Assembly (NCBI GenBank): GCA_963794475.1
Contig: CAWCDW010000003.1
Coordinates: 1,301,827-1,365,826 of the forward strand
Length of the DNA: 64,000 nt
Origin: GAS188 sp963794475
GTDB taxonomy: Bacteria; Pseudomonadota; Alphaproteobacteria; Rhizobiales; Beijerinckiaceae
Direction of reading: 5' to 3'
Position numbers and translations under genes: made by a program
The notes under the pieces: model-generated
Seen by the model: only the letters and a program-made list of their open reading frames with translations
The model's database searches: none
Told to the model about the DNA's origin: nothing
In this document: positions 56,126 to 64,000 of the stretch, piece after piece
Layout of the letters: every line of letters begins with the position of its first letter
Position numbering within the stretch: position 1 is the stretch's first letter

Positions 56126-57523
56126 ATGAATGACGCAAGGAGCGAAAGCCGCGCCGCCGCCATTTTGGCAAGGCTCGACCGGCTTCCAAGCACTCGCCAC
56201 GTCTGGGTGCTCATCACGCTGCTCTCACTCGGCGGCATGTTCGAATTCTACGATTTGTTCATGACCGCCTACGTGGTCCCTGGCCTCGTGAAGGCCGGGC
56301 TCCTCAAGGATGTCCAGGTCGGCATCTTCGCCGGCCCCGCGCTTTTCGTGGCGGCGACCTTCACGGGCTTGTTCATCGGGACGTTCGTGTTCGGTTACGT
56401 CGCCGACCGTTATGGAAGGCGAACGATCTTCACCTATTCGATGCTGTGGTATTGCGCCGCGACCTTGGTGATGGCCTTCCAAAACAGCGGCATCGAAGTC
56501 TGCCTCTGGCGGCTGATCGCCGGCATCGGCATCGGGGTCGAGCTCGTCACCATCGACACCTACCTCTCCGAGCTCGTGCCAAAGTCGCTGCGCGGGCGCG
56601 CCTTCGCCTTCAACCAGACGGTGCAATTCGCGGTGGTGCCGGTCGTGGCCTTCATCGCCTATATGCTCGTGGACACGAGCCCTCTTGGCCTCGACGGCTG
56701 GCGCTGGGTGGTACTCATCGGCTCGATTGGCGCGCTTTTCGTCTGGTTCATCCGGCGCGCCGTGCCGGAGAGCCCGCGCTGGCTCATCAACCATGGACGG
56801 CTCGACGAGGCCGAGGAAGTGACGGCCACGATCGAAAAGAAGGTCGCCGAGGATCTTCACGGCGCGCCCTTGCCGGCCCCGTCCCCCCACGCGGTCGACA
56901 AGGCCGATCCGATGGGCCGTTTCGCGGAAATTTTCGAGCCGCCCTATCGCAGCCGCACCATCATGTTGATGGTCTTCCAATTCTTCCAGACCTTCGGCTT
57001 TTACGGCTTCGCCGCCTGGGTGCCGACGCTCATCGCCAAGCAGACGGGAATCAACCTCGGTGCGAGCCTTCTCTATTCCTTCATCATCGCTATCGCGAAC
57101 CCCTTCGGCCCGCTCCTCGCCATGAGCTTCGCCGACAAATTCGAGCGGAAATGGCAATTGGTCGGCGCCGCGGTCGGCATCGGTGTCTTCGGCGTGGCCT
57201 TCTCTTACCAAGGCCAGATGGAGCTTTTGATCCTCTTCGGCGTGCTGATCACGTTGTCGAACAACGTGCTCTCCTATTCCTTCCACAGTTACCAGACCGA
57301 GCTCTTCCCGACCCGCGTGCGCGCGCGCGCCGTCGGTTTCACCTATTCGTTCAGCCGCATCAGCGCGGTGTTCGCGAGCTTCATCATCGGTTACATCCTG
57401 AATGTCGGCGGAACCCAGGGCGTGTTCGGCCTCATCGCCTTCGCCATGGCGATGGTGGTGATCTCGATCGGCGCTTTCGGCCCGCGCACACGCGAGCTCG
57501 AGCTCGAGCAGATCTCGAAATGA
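56126..57523 (+). CDS. MFS transporter (sugar/aromatic acid:H+ symporter type)
   Basis: Twelve-helix transporter of 465 residues. FVFGYVADRYGRRTIFTYSMLW is the MFS signature loop after helix 2; PESPRWLINHGRLDEAEEV follows helix 6, as in sugar-porter and aromatic-acid symporter groups. GELVTIDTYLSELVP... marks helix 4. GGGGAGG lies upstream of the ATG. Substrate unknown; proximity to paaK makes an aromatic acid possible. Confidence 0.92.
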   Translation: MNDARSESRAAAILARLDRLPSTRHVWVLITLLSLGGMFEFYDLFMTAYVVPGLVKAGLLKDVQVGIFAGPALFVAATFTGLFIGTFVFGYVADRYGRRTIFTYSMLWYCAATLVMAFQNSGIEVCLWRLIAGIGIGVELVTIDTYLSELVPKSLRGRAFAFNQTVQFAVVPVVAFIAYMLVDTSPLGLDGWRWVVLIGSIGALFVWFIRRAVPESPRWLINHGRLDEAEEVTATIEKKVAEDLHGAPLPAPSPHAVDKADPMGRFAEIFEPPYRSRTIMLMVFQFFQTFGFYGFAAWVPTLIAKQTGINLGASLLYSFIIAIANPFGPLLAMSFADKFERKWQLVGAAVGIGVFGVAFSYQGQMELLILFGVLITLSNNVLSYSFHSYQTELFPTRVRARAVGFTYSFSRISAVFASFIIGYILNVGGTQGVFGLIAFAMAMVVISIGAFGPRTRELELEQISK

Positions 57524-57718
57524 GGGGGTAGGCACGAGTTGCGCATGGCTCCCGCATAAGGCTGCCGCCTTCGGCGTAAGCCATTGCGTCTTGCGTTCGT
57601 TGGGTCTTGCGTTGGCGCGCGCAGGCGCACCCCTTATGCTGGCGCGCGGCGGCGAAATCTCGCCGCCTTGCGGCTATTTCGCCGAGATTGCGGCTCAAGG
57701 TGCAATAGGAGAATGACG

Positions 57719-58144
57719 ATGCTCAGGCTCGCGCTCATCACTTCTCTCTTGGCTCTCTGCTTGCCGGCTTTCGCGCAGGACAGCAGCCATATCCAGATGC
57801 TGAACGATCAGTTTTCGGACGCCTTCAACCGGGGCGATGCCGCGACGATCGGCACGATGTACACCGAGGAGGCGGTCGTGCTGCCTGCCGGCTCACCCCT
57901 CGTCAGGGGGCGGGACGCGATTCAAAATTTTTGGAAAAAAGGAACCGAGCAGCTCGAGGGCATGCGGCTCACGACCGTTGACGTCCAGCCGCTCGGAAAC
58001 GACGCCGCCCGCGAGATCGGAACCTTCGTGCTCAAGACGAAGGGCCAGACGCCCCAACAGGTGGACGGCAAATACGTCGTCATTTGGCAAAAGGAGGGAG
58101 CAAACTGGAAAATCTCCACCGACATCTGGAATGCCAATAAGTGA
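57719..58144 (+). CDS. Secreted SnoaL-like / DUF4440 protein
   Basis: Small NTF2-fold protein of 141 residues with a signal peptide (about 1-18, ends PAFA). LNDQFSDAFNRGDAATIGTMYTEEAVVLP and GRDAIQNFWKKG are the DUF4440/SgcJ family signature. AGGAG is seven bases before the ATG at 57719 and only one base before the alternative at 57713. Function unknown; exported. Confidence 0.88.
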   Translation: MLRLALITSLLALCLPAFAQDSSHIQMLNDQFSDAFNRGDAATIGTMYTEEAVVLPAGSPLVRGRDAIQNFWKKGTEQLEGMRLTTVDVQPLGNDAAREIGTFVLKTKGQTPQQVDGKYVVIWQKEGANWKISTDIWNANK

Positions 58145-58345
58145 ATGTTTCAGGTTGTATCGGGTCATCCGACATTTCGCTGCTTCGGCGCGCCCTCGGC
58201 ACGTCGCGGTCACTCTCGGCGCCATCTTATTGTCGACGCGGGCTGACACCAGGCTTCCGCCGCGGCGTACACCTTCGGCGTAAACCTCGCGGACTCGTGC
58301 CGTGGCCGCAGGGCAAGAGTTCCATGATTTGACTTGTAAACCTGC

Positions 58346-59650
58346 CTACGGGGCCGAGAAGCAGCCCCATGCTGCAACCCGCTCGAGATCCCCCTCAATG
58401 AGGCGGGTGCCGATATCGCGGCGATAACGGAGGTCGGGAACGAGGACGCGGTCCGCTAAACAATTCGCCTTTTTCTGCGCGCTGCCGATGGTCGGGCCCG
58501 TGCCCGTGGCAACCATTGTCCAACCGTAGATGCCACTTGTGACAAGCTCACCATCGTTTAACCCGACTTCGCCGTAGTGAAGATTGGCGTGATCCTCAGC
58601 GCTCAGTTCACCATCAAACAGAATAGGAAGTCCGACCGGATCTTTTGCCTCGGGTCGGGCATAGGGAAAAGGGGGGGTTGTCAGAACGATGCCGACCGAA
58701 AATCCTTCTCGGGCTTCGAATGTCGCGCGTGATCCCGTGACCATCGCATGGAAAATATCTGCCCAAGAGGTCGCCTGAAGCGGATCGAGGATGGCAAAGC
58801 CGGGATAGCCGAAACGGCAGGTGAATTCGAGAGGCCAAATGCCCTGAGCATTGACGATCGTGTTCAGATTGACGTAGCCGCAATGCCCGTGGTCTCGCAA
58901 AAGTGACTCTACACGCTTGAGGGTTCGTTCGAAAAAACTGAAGCTCCGCTCGTAAGTAACCACCGTTCCCATCTCCCCTGTCAATTCACCAAGATCACCA
59001 GGGAAGAAGCGTTTGTGCTCCCAGTCGAGGCACGCGGGCAAGAGGAACTTCGTGCCGTCGAAATATGCTCCGACGCCCATCTCCACGCCGTCGATGTGCT
59101 CTTGCAATATCAGACGGGCTCGATCTCCATCGAGTTGGCGAAGCTTCGCCATCAAGAAGGCTTTGACATCTCGTCCGTTCGGCAGACGACCGACGTAATT
59201 TTCTACCGAACTCGCGCCGTCGTATTTAAGCACGTAACGCGCGGGGTTGTTCTCGAGGAACTGCAAGGCCTCCTTTGGCCCTTCGAACGCCCAGAGGCGC
59301 GCGGTCTGCATTCCGAGTTGAGCTAGAACATGCTGAGCATGCCCTCGCTCATTTTCCAACTTGTCGCCGAACGAACTGCCGCCGACGACCCTGAACCCGT
59401 CGCGACGCAATTCGTCCTGCAACACCCCGCGAGCGTTGGCAACATTCTCGAACAGTATGATACCCTCGGTCCCGGCCTCGCGGATCCAAGGCAGATCCTT
59501 GCGCCAATCGTCGGTTCGTTCGACCATTCCTTCAAGGGTGCCCTGGCAAAGAGGCTTATCGATCGACACTTTGACATCGTGACCCTCGCCAATAAGACGA
59601 AGGTAAAGCGAACTAAGATCGCAACTGTCGCCTATACCCAAAAAGCGCAT
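58346..59650 (-). CDS. PurD-like ATP-grasp ligase (paralogue of GARS)
   Basis: 434 residues with low GC for this genome. The ATP-grasp core resembles phosphoribosylamine-glycine ligase: GGSSFGDKLENERGHAQHVL near 90, YVLKYDGASS, ILQEHIDGVEMGVGAYFDG, DWEHKRFFPGDLG (compare DHKR in PurD), GEMGTVV (compare GGMGAY) and WPLEFTCRFGYPG. The C-terminal domain keeps GELVTSGIYGWTMVATGTG and YRRDIGTRLIEGD. The N-terminal NGGREHA motif of true PurD is replaced by GDSCDLSSLYLRL, so the amine substrate is probably different. It stands alone between AT-rich gaps, suggesting transfer. Confidence 0.8.
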   Translation of the reverse strand: MRFLGIGDSCDLSSLYLRLIGEGHDVKVSIDKPLCQGTLEGMVERTDDWRKDLPWIREAGTEGIILFENVANARGVLQDELRRDGFRVVGGSSFGDKLENERGHAQHVLAQLGMQTARLWAFEGPKEALQFLENNPARYVLKYDGASSVENYVGRLPNGRDVKAFLMAKLRQLDGDRARLILQEHIDGVEMGVGAYFDGTKFLLPACLDWEHKRFFPGDLGELTGEMGTVVTYERSFSFFERTLKRVESLLRDHGHCGYVNLNTIVNAQGIWPLEFTCRFGYPGFAILDPLQATSWADIFHAMVTGSRATFEAREGFSVGIVLTTPPFPYARPEAKDPVGLPILFDGELSAEDHANLHYGEVGLNDGELVTSGIYGWTMVATGTGPTIGSAQKKANCLADRVLVPDLRYRRDIGTRLIEGDLERVAAWGCFSAP

Positions 59651-59978
59651 GTCGCCGCCTCGGTGTTCAATAAAGTTAGCTGTACCTCACATTCGCCGGA
59701 ATTCTTTTATTTTGGAACCGACGAAGCTCAGTGCTCGCGTTTAAACTGAGAAGTCGAGAATTGCCTCACAGCCCGCAGCACGAAAGCGTGCCAAAATTGC
59801 TTTCGGAAAAAGGAGCCGTTTCGAAACGTCCTACTGATGCAATCGTGAATAGGCGGCCGCACTTTCATGGGCCCGGTAGAACCCGGCTCTGCAAGTCGTC
59901 GGCTCGATCAGTTGCTTTCGATCTCTGAAGCGCATGGTCTGGGTTCGTATGGGATTACGGCGGCCACGCCCCTCCCAC
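59651..59978. other. Low-GC intergenic region
   Basis: 328 bases upstream of the PurD-like gene, probably with its promoter. GC content is lower than the chromosome average. No ORF with coding character, RNA gene or strong hairpin was seen. Confidence 0.5.
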
Positions 59979-60341
59979 TCAGTGCGCTGACTTCGGCCTC
60001 GGTTTTGCGCCAATATCTGCCTTCGCCCTTGTGACCTCGCCGAGCCTGGGTGCATCCTCGGGTGAGATCCCCTCATCTTTGCCCGGCATTCCCTCGTTGC
60101 TCGCAGTCAGCAATTGTCGGGCGTCCTGCTCCCAGGTCTCCAGCGCCTTCTCCTTTTCCCCCCGCGAAAGGTCCGAGTCTGCGGCAACGTCTCCGGCTTT
60201 CTCGAAATGCGCCTGCGGTTTATCTAGTTTTGAGGGCTCGTTCGCAGGCCGTGACGCGTCAGGCGGCAGAGGCCCACATGCTGCGATTGCCAATTCCTCC
60301 CGAGCGGACTTGGTCACCGCGCCCTTCGTAGTTTTTTTCAT
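59979..60341 (-). CDS. Small conserved Rhizobiales protein of unknown function
   Basis: 120 residues, hydrophilic. The central DKPQAHFEKAGDVAADSDLS and RGEKEKALETWEQDARQLL match a small rhizobial family with the consensus of loading an F-P-x-D region followed by LSREEKLKxLxxWExDAR. The ATG at 60341 has AAGGA nine bases upstream. Basic Lys/Thr-rich N-terminus. Function unknown; lies beside the cyclase-TPR gene on the same strand. Confidence 0.75.
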   Translation of the reverse strand: MKKTTKGAVTKSAREELAIAACGPLPPDASRPANEPSKLDKPQAHFEKAGDVAADSDLSRGEKEKALETWEQDARQLLTASNEGMPGKDEGISPEDAPRLGEVTRAKADIGAKPRPKSAH

Positions 60342-60455
60342 TACCGAAGTTCCTTTTGGGCATGAGCCGCGAACTGCGCCTCGATGTGAAGAACGCGCGC
60401 TCGAACAAACCTGTTCCTGCGGCATAAAGCTCACCGACCCTCGAAACGCTCCGTC

Positions 60456-62228
60456 TCATGCTGGCAGCCCCGCCGTGCGCAGCGCTTCGGACAAAGGCTC
60501 GGCGATCGATGCGTGGAAGCCAACGGCGGTACACATCCCGCTGACGGTATAGCCCGGCTCCAGCTCCAACACGCGCGCCGCGGCCTGCCTCGCGGCGTCG
60601 ATTCGCCCGAGCTTGGCGTGCGTCGCCGCCGAGAGCATGTGCGCGAAGCTGAAATTGGGATTGGCCTGAAAACACTTGCTCGCCGCGTCGGCCGCTGCCT
60701 CGTAGTTGCCGCGCTGGAAATGGCCGAGCGCGATGGCGAGACAGGGGCCGTAGTTTATGGGGTCGAATGGAGAAAGGCGCAGAGCCTGCTCTCCCCAGTC
60801 GATGCCGCGCTCGCCATCCCCGCCCGTGGCCATCACGACGCTTCCGAAGGCATAGGCGAGCGAGCAAGAGGGGCTCAGCGTGAGCGCCAACTCGAACGCC
60901 CGGCGCGCGGCGTCTCGATCATGCGCCACGAGGCCGAGCGCGAAGCCTCCAAGCGCGAGCGCCGTGGCGTCGTCGCGCCCATGGGCGATGGCGGCGTGGG
61001 CATGACGGGTCGCGCCGAGCCGGTTCTCCTCGCGCGCACCGCCCCGCACGAACAGGATTTCATGACACCAAGCGGCAAAACCGTGCGCAGCCGCATAATC
61101 GGGCTCGAGGCCGAGCGCGCTCACGAGCAAAGGCAGCGCCTTTGTGGCCCGGTCCGGCATGGCCGGATAAACATCCGGAACGGCACGGAGCATGAGGTCG
61201 TAGGCATCGAGATTGTCAGGCCGCTTTCGCTTGACGCGTTCGATCTCCGCCTGCCGCAGGCTCGGCTCGATGGCGGCGACGACACTTGTCGTGAGCTCGT
61301 CCTGGAGTGCGAAGATGTCATCGAGCGTGCGGTCGTAGCGTTGCGCCCAGACGTGCCGGCCGGTTTCCCCCTCGACCACCTGTCCGGTGACGCGCAGTCG
61401 GTTCGAGGCCCTGCGCACGCTCCCTTCGAGAATGTAGCGCACGCCGAGTTCGCGCCCTATCTGCTTCACGTCGACGGATTTGCCTTTGTAGACGAAGCTC
61501 GAATTGCGGGCGATGACGAAGAGCCATTTGATGCGCGAAAGGCCGGTGATGACATCCTCGACCATGCCGTCCGAGAAATAATCCTGCTCCGGGTCCCCGC
61601 TCATGTTGGTGAAGGGCAGCACGGCAATTGACGGTCGGTCGGGAAGCGCGAGCATCGCATTCTCCGGTTTGTCCTGGGTGGCGGTCTGAGGCTCGACGCG
61701 CGTCTCGATTCGAAAGACATGGACGGCGCGAGCAATGTTCTTGACGCTATGCTCGCCGAGATCGGCGAAGCTGATGGGAAGCTTCTCGCCGACATGCTCG
61801 CGCACCGTGGCGCTTACACAGATCTGGTCAGGCTCCGCCAGAGCCTCGAGGCGCGCCGCGACATTCACGCCATCGCCGAAGATGTCGCCGTCCTCGACGA
61901 TGACGTCGCCCACATTGATGCCGATGCGGAACCGTATGCGCTGGCTCTCGTCGAGGTTGGCGTTGCGATCCTTCATTCCCTGCTGCAACACCACCGCGCA
62001 GCGCACCGCGTCGACGATGGACGCAAACTCGATGAGAAGACCGTCCCCCGTCGTCTTGACGATGCGGCCTTGGTGCTGGGCGATCAGCGGATCGATGAGC
62101 TCCCTGCGGTGGCCTTTGAGCGCGGCAAGCGTCCCTTCCTCGTCGGCGCCCATGAGGCGCGAATATCCGGCCACGTCGGCGGCCAGGATGGCAGCGAGCC
62201 GCCGCGCGGTGTGGGAGGCTTCGCTCAT
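60456..62228 (-). CDS. Class III adenylate/guanylate cyclase with TPR-like C-terminus
   Basis: Soluble signalling protein of 590 residues. The cyclase domain (about 10-175) shows LAADVAGYSRLMGADEEGT, KTTGDGLLIEFASIVDAV and INVGDVIVEDGDIFGDGVNVAARL, with both metal Asp residues. A TolB/CadC-like segment follows (PSIAVLPFTNMSGDPEQDYFSDG), then TPR-type helices from about 330. This architecture is common and often expanded in rhizobia. The ATG at 62228 lacks a clear ribosome-binding site. Probably makes cAMP in response to an unknown signal. Confidence 0.92.
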   Translation of the reverse strand: MSEASHTARRLAAILAADVAGYSRLMGADEEGTLAALKGHRRELIDPLIAQHQGRIVKTTGDGLLIEFASIVDAVRCAVVLQQGMKDRNANLDESQRIRFRIGINVGDVIVEDGDIFGDGVNVAARLEALAEPDQICVSATVREHVGEKLPISFADLGEHSVKNIARAVHVFRIETRVEPQTATQDKPENAMLALPDRPSIAVLPFTNMSGDPEQDYFSDGMVEDVITGLSRIKWLFVIARNSSFVYKGKSVDVKQIGRELGVRYILEGSVRRASNRLRVTGQVVEGETGRHVWAQRYDRTLDDIFALQDELTTSVVAAIEPSLRQAEIERVKRKRPDNLDAYDLMLRAVPDVYPAMPDRATKALPLLVSALGLEPDYAAAHGFAAWCHEILFVRGGAREENRLGATRHAHAAIAHGRDDATALALGGFALGLVAHDRDAARRAFELALTLSPSCSLAYAFGSVVMATGGDGERGIDWGEQALRLSPFDPINYGPCLAIALGHFQRGNYEAAADAASKCFQANPNFSFAHMLSAATHAKLGRIDAARQAAARVLELEPGYTVSGMCTAVGFHASIAEPLSEALRTAGLPA

Positions 62229-62796
62229 GAGGTTGCACCCTGGCCCGACGCTGCCCACGCATTGGTCGCATGAACGGCACCGGCCGCTTCGCAGATTTTA
62301 ACCCGCCTGCTCTCGCGCATATTTCCTCCCGGATTGCTTACCCGTAGGGGTGGCGGGCGGTACGGTCATCAAAATAATATTGGAAGTTATTGAAAATACG
62401 AGTGAGGCAAAAGCGACTTCGGAACTCTTCCGAGTGATCTATAAAATATTGAATTAGCACACTATTGGGAAATGCTGAAATGGCTGGTGTAGCCTGATGA
62501 GTTGACTCGGCAATAGCACGGGGCGCCGGATGTCGGTGGCTTTTGAAAGGCCTCGTCTAGGCGCGACCCCGCGCGCGTTTAGACTTTCGATGCGCCGAGA
62601 AGCGGAGAGCACGCAGGTTCCCAAGAGGAACCCTGAGAGCAGCCGATGCGTAACTCAAGCAACGGGAGGTCCCACGCGTCGGTCTGGCCCCAAAGTGGCT
62701 TTGAGCCACGAAGGCAAGCCCGCTGCGCTCCCGAAGAGGCGCGCTCCTTGGTCCTGGACTCGCCGAGATGTTCGAGTGGATGGTGGAAGCACGGTG
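62229..62796. other. Intergenic region with an AT-rich stretch
   Basis: 568 bases between the cyclase gene (minus) and the Gly-rich peptide gene (plus). 62370-62510 is markedly AT-rich and may hold both promoters. A GGTTCC/GGAACC mini-hairpin lies at about 62617. Nothing else I can support. Confidence 0.5.
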
Positions 62797-63087
62797 ATGA
62801 AACGCTTCATTCTCACTGCCGCGTTGCTAGGAGGCTTCATCGCATTCGGCGCGGTTGAGGCCAATGCTTTTGTCTGCGCGCCTGGCGTGTATCTGCCGGG
62901 CTGCGCCGGACCCCGAGGCGCGATGGTGAGACATCGTCAATACAACGGCGGCATCTATCCGGGGGGCATCTATCAGGGCGGCGCTTATCCGCGCGGTGCC
63001 TATCCGGGATCTCCGGGAGGCGTCTCTCGGAATATTGGACCGAACCAAATTACGCCGGGCGGCGCGACGATCCCAGGGGGTAGGTGA
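62797..63087 (+). CDS. Small secreted Gly/Tyr-rich protein
   Basis: 96 residues with a signal peptide (about 1-24, ends EANA) and a mature part with YNGGIYPGGIYQGGAYPRGA, a repeat of G-x-Y-P/Q-G-G units. It resembles small rhizobial Gly-rich exported proteins of unknown function. Start at ATG 62797. Two Cys in the mature N-terminus (VCAPGVYLPGCAG) could form a disulfide. Confidence 0.72.
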   Translation: MKRFILTAALLGGFIAFGAVEANAFVCAPGVYLPGCAGPRGAMVRHRQYNGGIYPGGIYQGGAYPRGAYPGSPGGVSRNIGPNQITPGGATIPGGR

Positions 63088-63196
63088 CCGCGTGAGCAGT
63101 TCGTCGTCATCTTTCTAAACGCTTGTCGCGATCCAGAGAGTGCCTTTTGGCCTGGAGCCAAGTCGAGACCCTTTTCGCTGGACCTTTGCTCCTTTA

Positions 63197-63859
63197 ATGC
63201 TCGTCGTCATGCCAGATCCGGCCCAACTCCCCCTATATTTCGCCGCGGCTCTCGTGCTCGCCGTCACGCCCGGTCCAGGCATCTTCTACGTCGCTGCGCG
63301 CACGCTGGCGGGCGGTCGTGCGGAAGGCATAGCCTCGAGTTGCGGCACCGGGTTGGGCGGCATGGTCCACGTCCTCGCGGGCAGCCTGGGCGTTGCCGCC
63401 ATCGTGCTCGCGAGCGCGGAACTGTTTGCAGCGCTCAAGCTGATCGGCGCCGCCTATCTGATCTGGCTCGGCTTTCGCACTTTTCAGTCCGCCCGCCGGA
63501 ACGCGTTGGCCGGTTTGAATGGCGGATTTGCGGCCCCGTCGATGGGGTCGCGGCGAGCATTTCGTGAAGGCGTGCTGGTCGAGGCGCTGAACCCGAAGAC
63601 AGCAGCTTTCTTCCTTGCGTTCATTCCGCAGTTCGTGGACCCGACCGGAGGCCATGTCGCGCTGCAATTCGTGGTGCTCGGCTTCGTGTCAGTCACGCTC
63701 AACACTCTCGCCGACGTGGCGGTCGCCTTTGCGGCGAGCGGCATCCGAGACGGCGCGGCCGCGCGTCCTGTGGTGGTTCGCCGTCTACGAGAGGCGTCGG
63801 GAGTCGCGATGATCACGCTGGGCATCGGCCTCGCTCTGGCGAAGCGCCCGGCTACCTGA
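63197..63859 (+). CDS. LysE/RhtB family amino-acid exporter
   Basis: Second LysE-type exporter in the window, 220 residues from ATG 63197 (ATG 63209 also possible). AVTPGPGIFYVAARTLAGG near 20 and EALNPKTAAFFLAFIPQFVDP near 130 are family landmarks. Six helices. Only moderately similar to the protein at 45.6 kb, so not a recent duplicate. Confidence 0.92.
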   Translation: MLVVMPDPAQLPLYFAAALVLAVTPGPGIFYVAARTLAGGRAEGIASSCGTGLGGMVHVLAGSLGVAAIVLASAELFAALKLIGAAYLIWLGFRTFQSARRNALAGLNGGFAAPSMGSRRAFREGVLVEALNPKTAAFFLAFIPQFVDPTGGHVALQFVVLGFVSVTLNTLADVAVAFAASGIRDGAAARPVVVRRLREASGVAMITLGIGLALAKRPAT

Positions 63860-63932
63860 TTGCCGAGACATCTGGCAGACCCTTCCAGGGCGGGCAGTTA
63901 CGGACAACCCAATTCATGAGAGGTTGTCACCG

Positions 63933-64000
63933 ATGTCTTCGGAACGAAATGACACCCATGTGTCCGGTCCGGACAATGAAAACAATGGTGCCGCGAAAGG
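63933..64000 (+). CDS. Start of an unidentified gene, cut by the window end
   Basis: An ATG at 63933 with GAGAGG about ten bases upstream opens a frame to the window edge (MSSERNDTHVSG, then Asp/Asn-rich). Only 22 residues are visible. The polar start recalls catalases, but no family can be claimed. Confidence 0.4.
   Translation, partial: MSSERNDTHVSGPDNENNGAAK

Overview
The window is a high-GC alphaproteobacterial chromosome segment, almost certainly Hyphomicrobiales (Rhizobiales). The evidence is a circularly permuted tmRNA gene encoding the tag ANDNYAPVAVAA, an alpha-type SspB, DUF4169, DUF1192 and DUF1465/RcdA proteins, a MucR regulator, a ChbG/HpnK protein, and a tRNA-His with A73 and no G-1. 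No CRISPR array, integrase, transposase gene or prophage was seen. The encoded functions are aerobic and heterotrophic: phenylacetate and feruloyl-CoA activation, peptide and sugar uptake, and multidrug export.

Layout. 1-6 kb: the end of an MdtB/C-type RND pump, an S10 peptidase, a SIMPL protein, hrcA and an SDR. 6-17 kb, mostly minus strand: an aldose epimerase, a fused double-ATPase of the Dpp/Opp type, a tandem 138-bp repeat, a large coiled-coil protein, a patatin lipase, and a peptide ABC operon (binding protein, methyltransferase, two permeases). 17-22 kb: feruloyl-CoA synthase, then RHH, DUF4169, sspB and tmRNA, DUF6065 and thyA. 22-32 kb: terC with an aminotransferase, tRNA-His, a membrane protein, a sterol desaturase-like protein, oligopeptidase B, mucR, a ChbG/HpnK deacetylase and sodB. 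32-40 kb: an MFS transporter, a membrane protein, a frameshifted methylmalonyl-CoA mutase small subunit, and a sugar ABC operon lacking its ATPase. 40-48 kb: quinone oxidoreductase, DUF1192, a candidate Hfq-type sRNA with a strong terminator, rcdA, rpmE, a prolyl-tRNA editing protein, a thioredoxin-TPR protein, a Lon-N-like protein, Trm112, LysE and MATE. 48-58 kb: a low-GC secreted SNase-like protein, pcp, bdhA, amn, paaG-paaI-paaK, mepA, an MFS transporter and a SnoaL-like protein. 58-64 kb is more accessory: a low-GC PurD-like ATP-grasp protein, a small conserved protein, an adenylate cyclase-TPR protein, a Gly-rich secreted peptide, LysE and the start of another gene.

Themes. Three elements of regulated ClpXP proteolysis lie here: tmRNA and its tag-binding adaptor SspB are 0.1-0.4 kb apart, and the CtrA-degradation adaptor RcdA is 21 kb away. 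Two genes carry apparent single-base insertions: sspB once, inside a 15-nt coding repeat array, and mutA twice. These are either assembly errors or real decay or phase variation. Several palindromic repeat families sit between genes, and two of them overlap the stop codon of a gene (terC, paaK). No clearly new multigene defence or biosynthetic system is visible. The best candidates for new biology are the orphan PurD-like ligase, the crescentin-like coiled-coil protein, the sRNA locus and the sspB repeat array.
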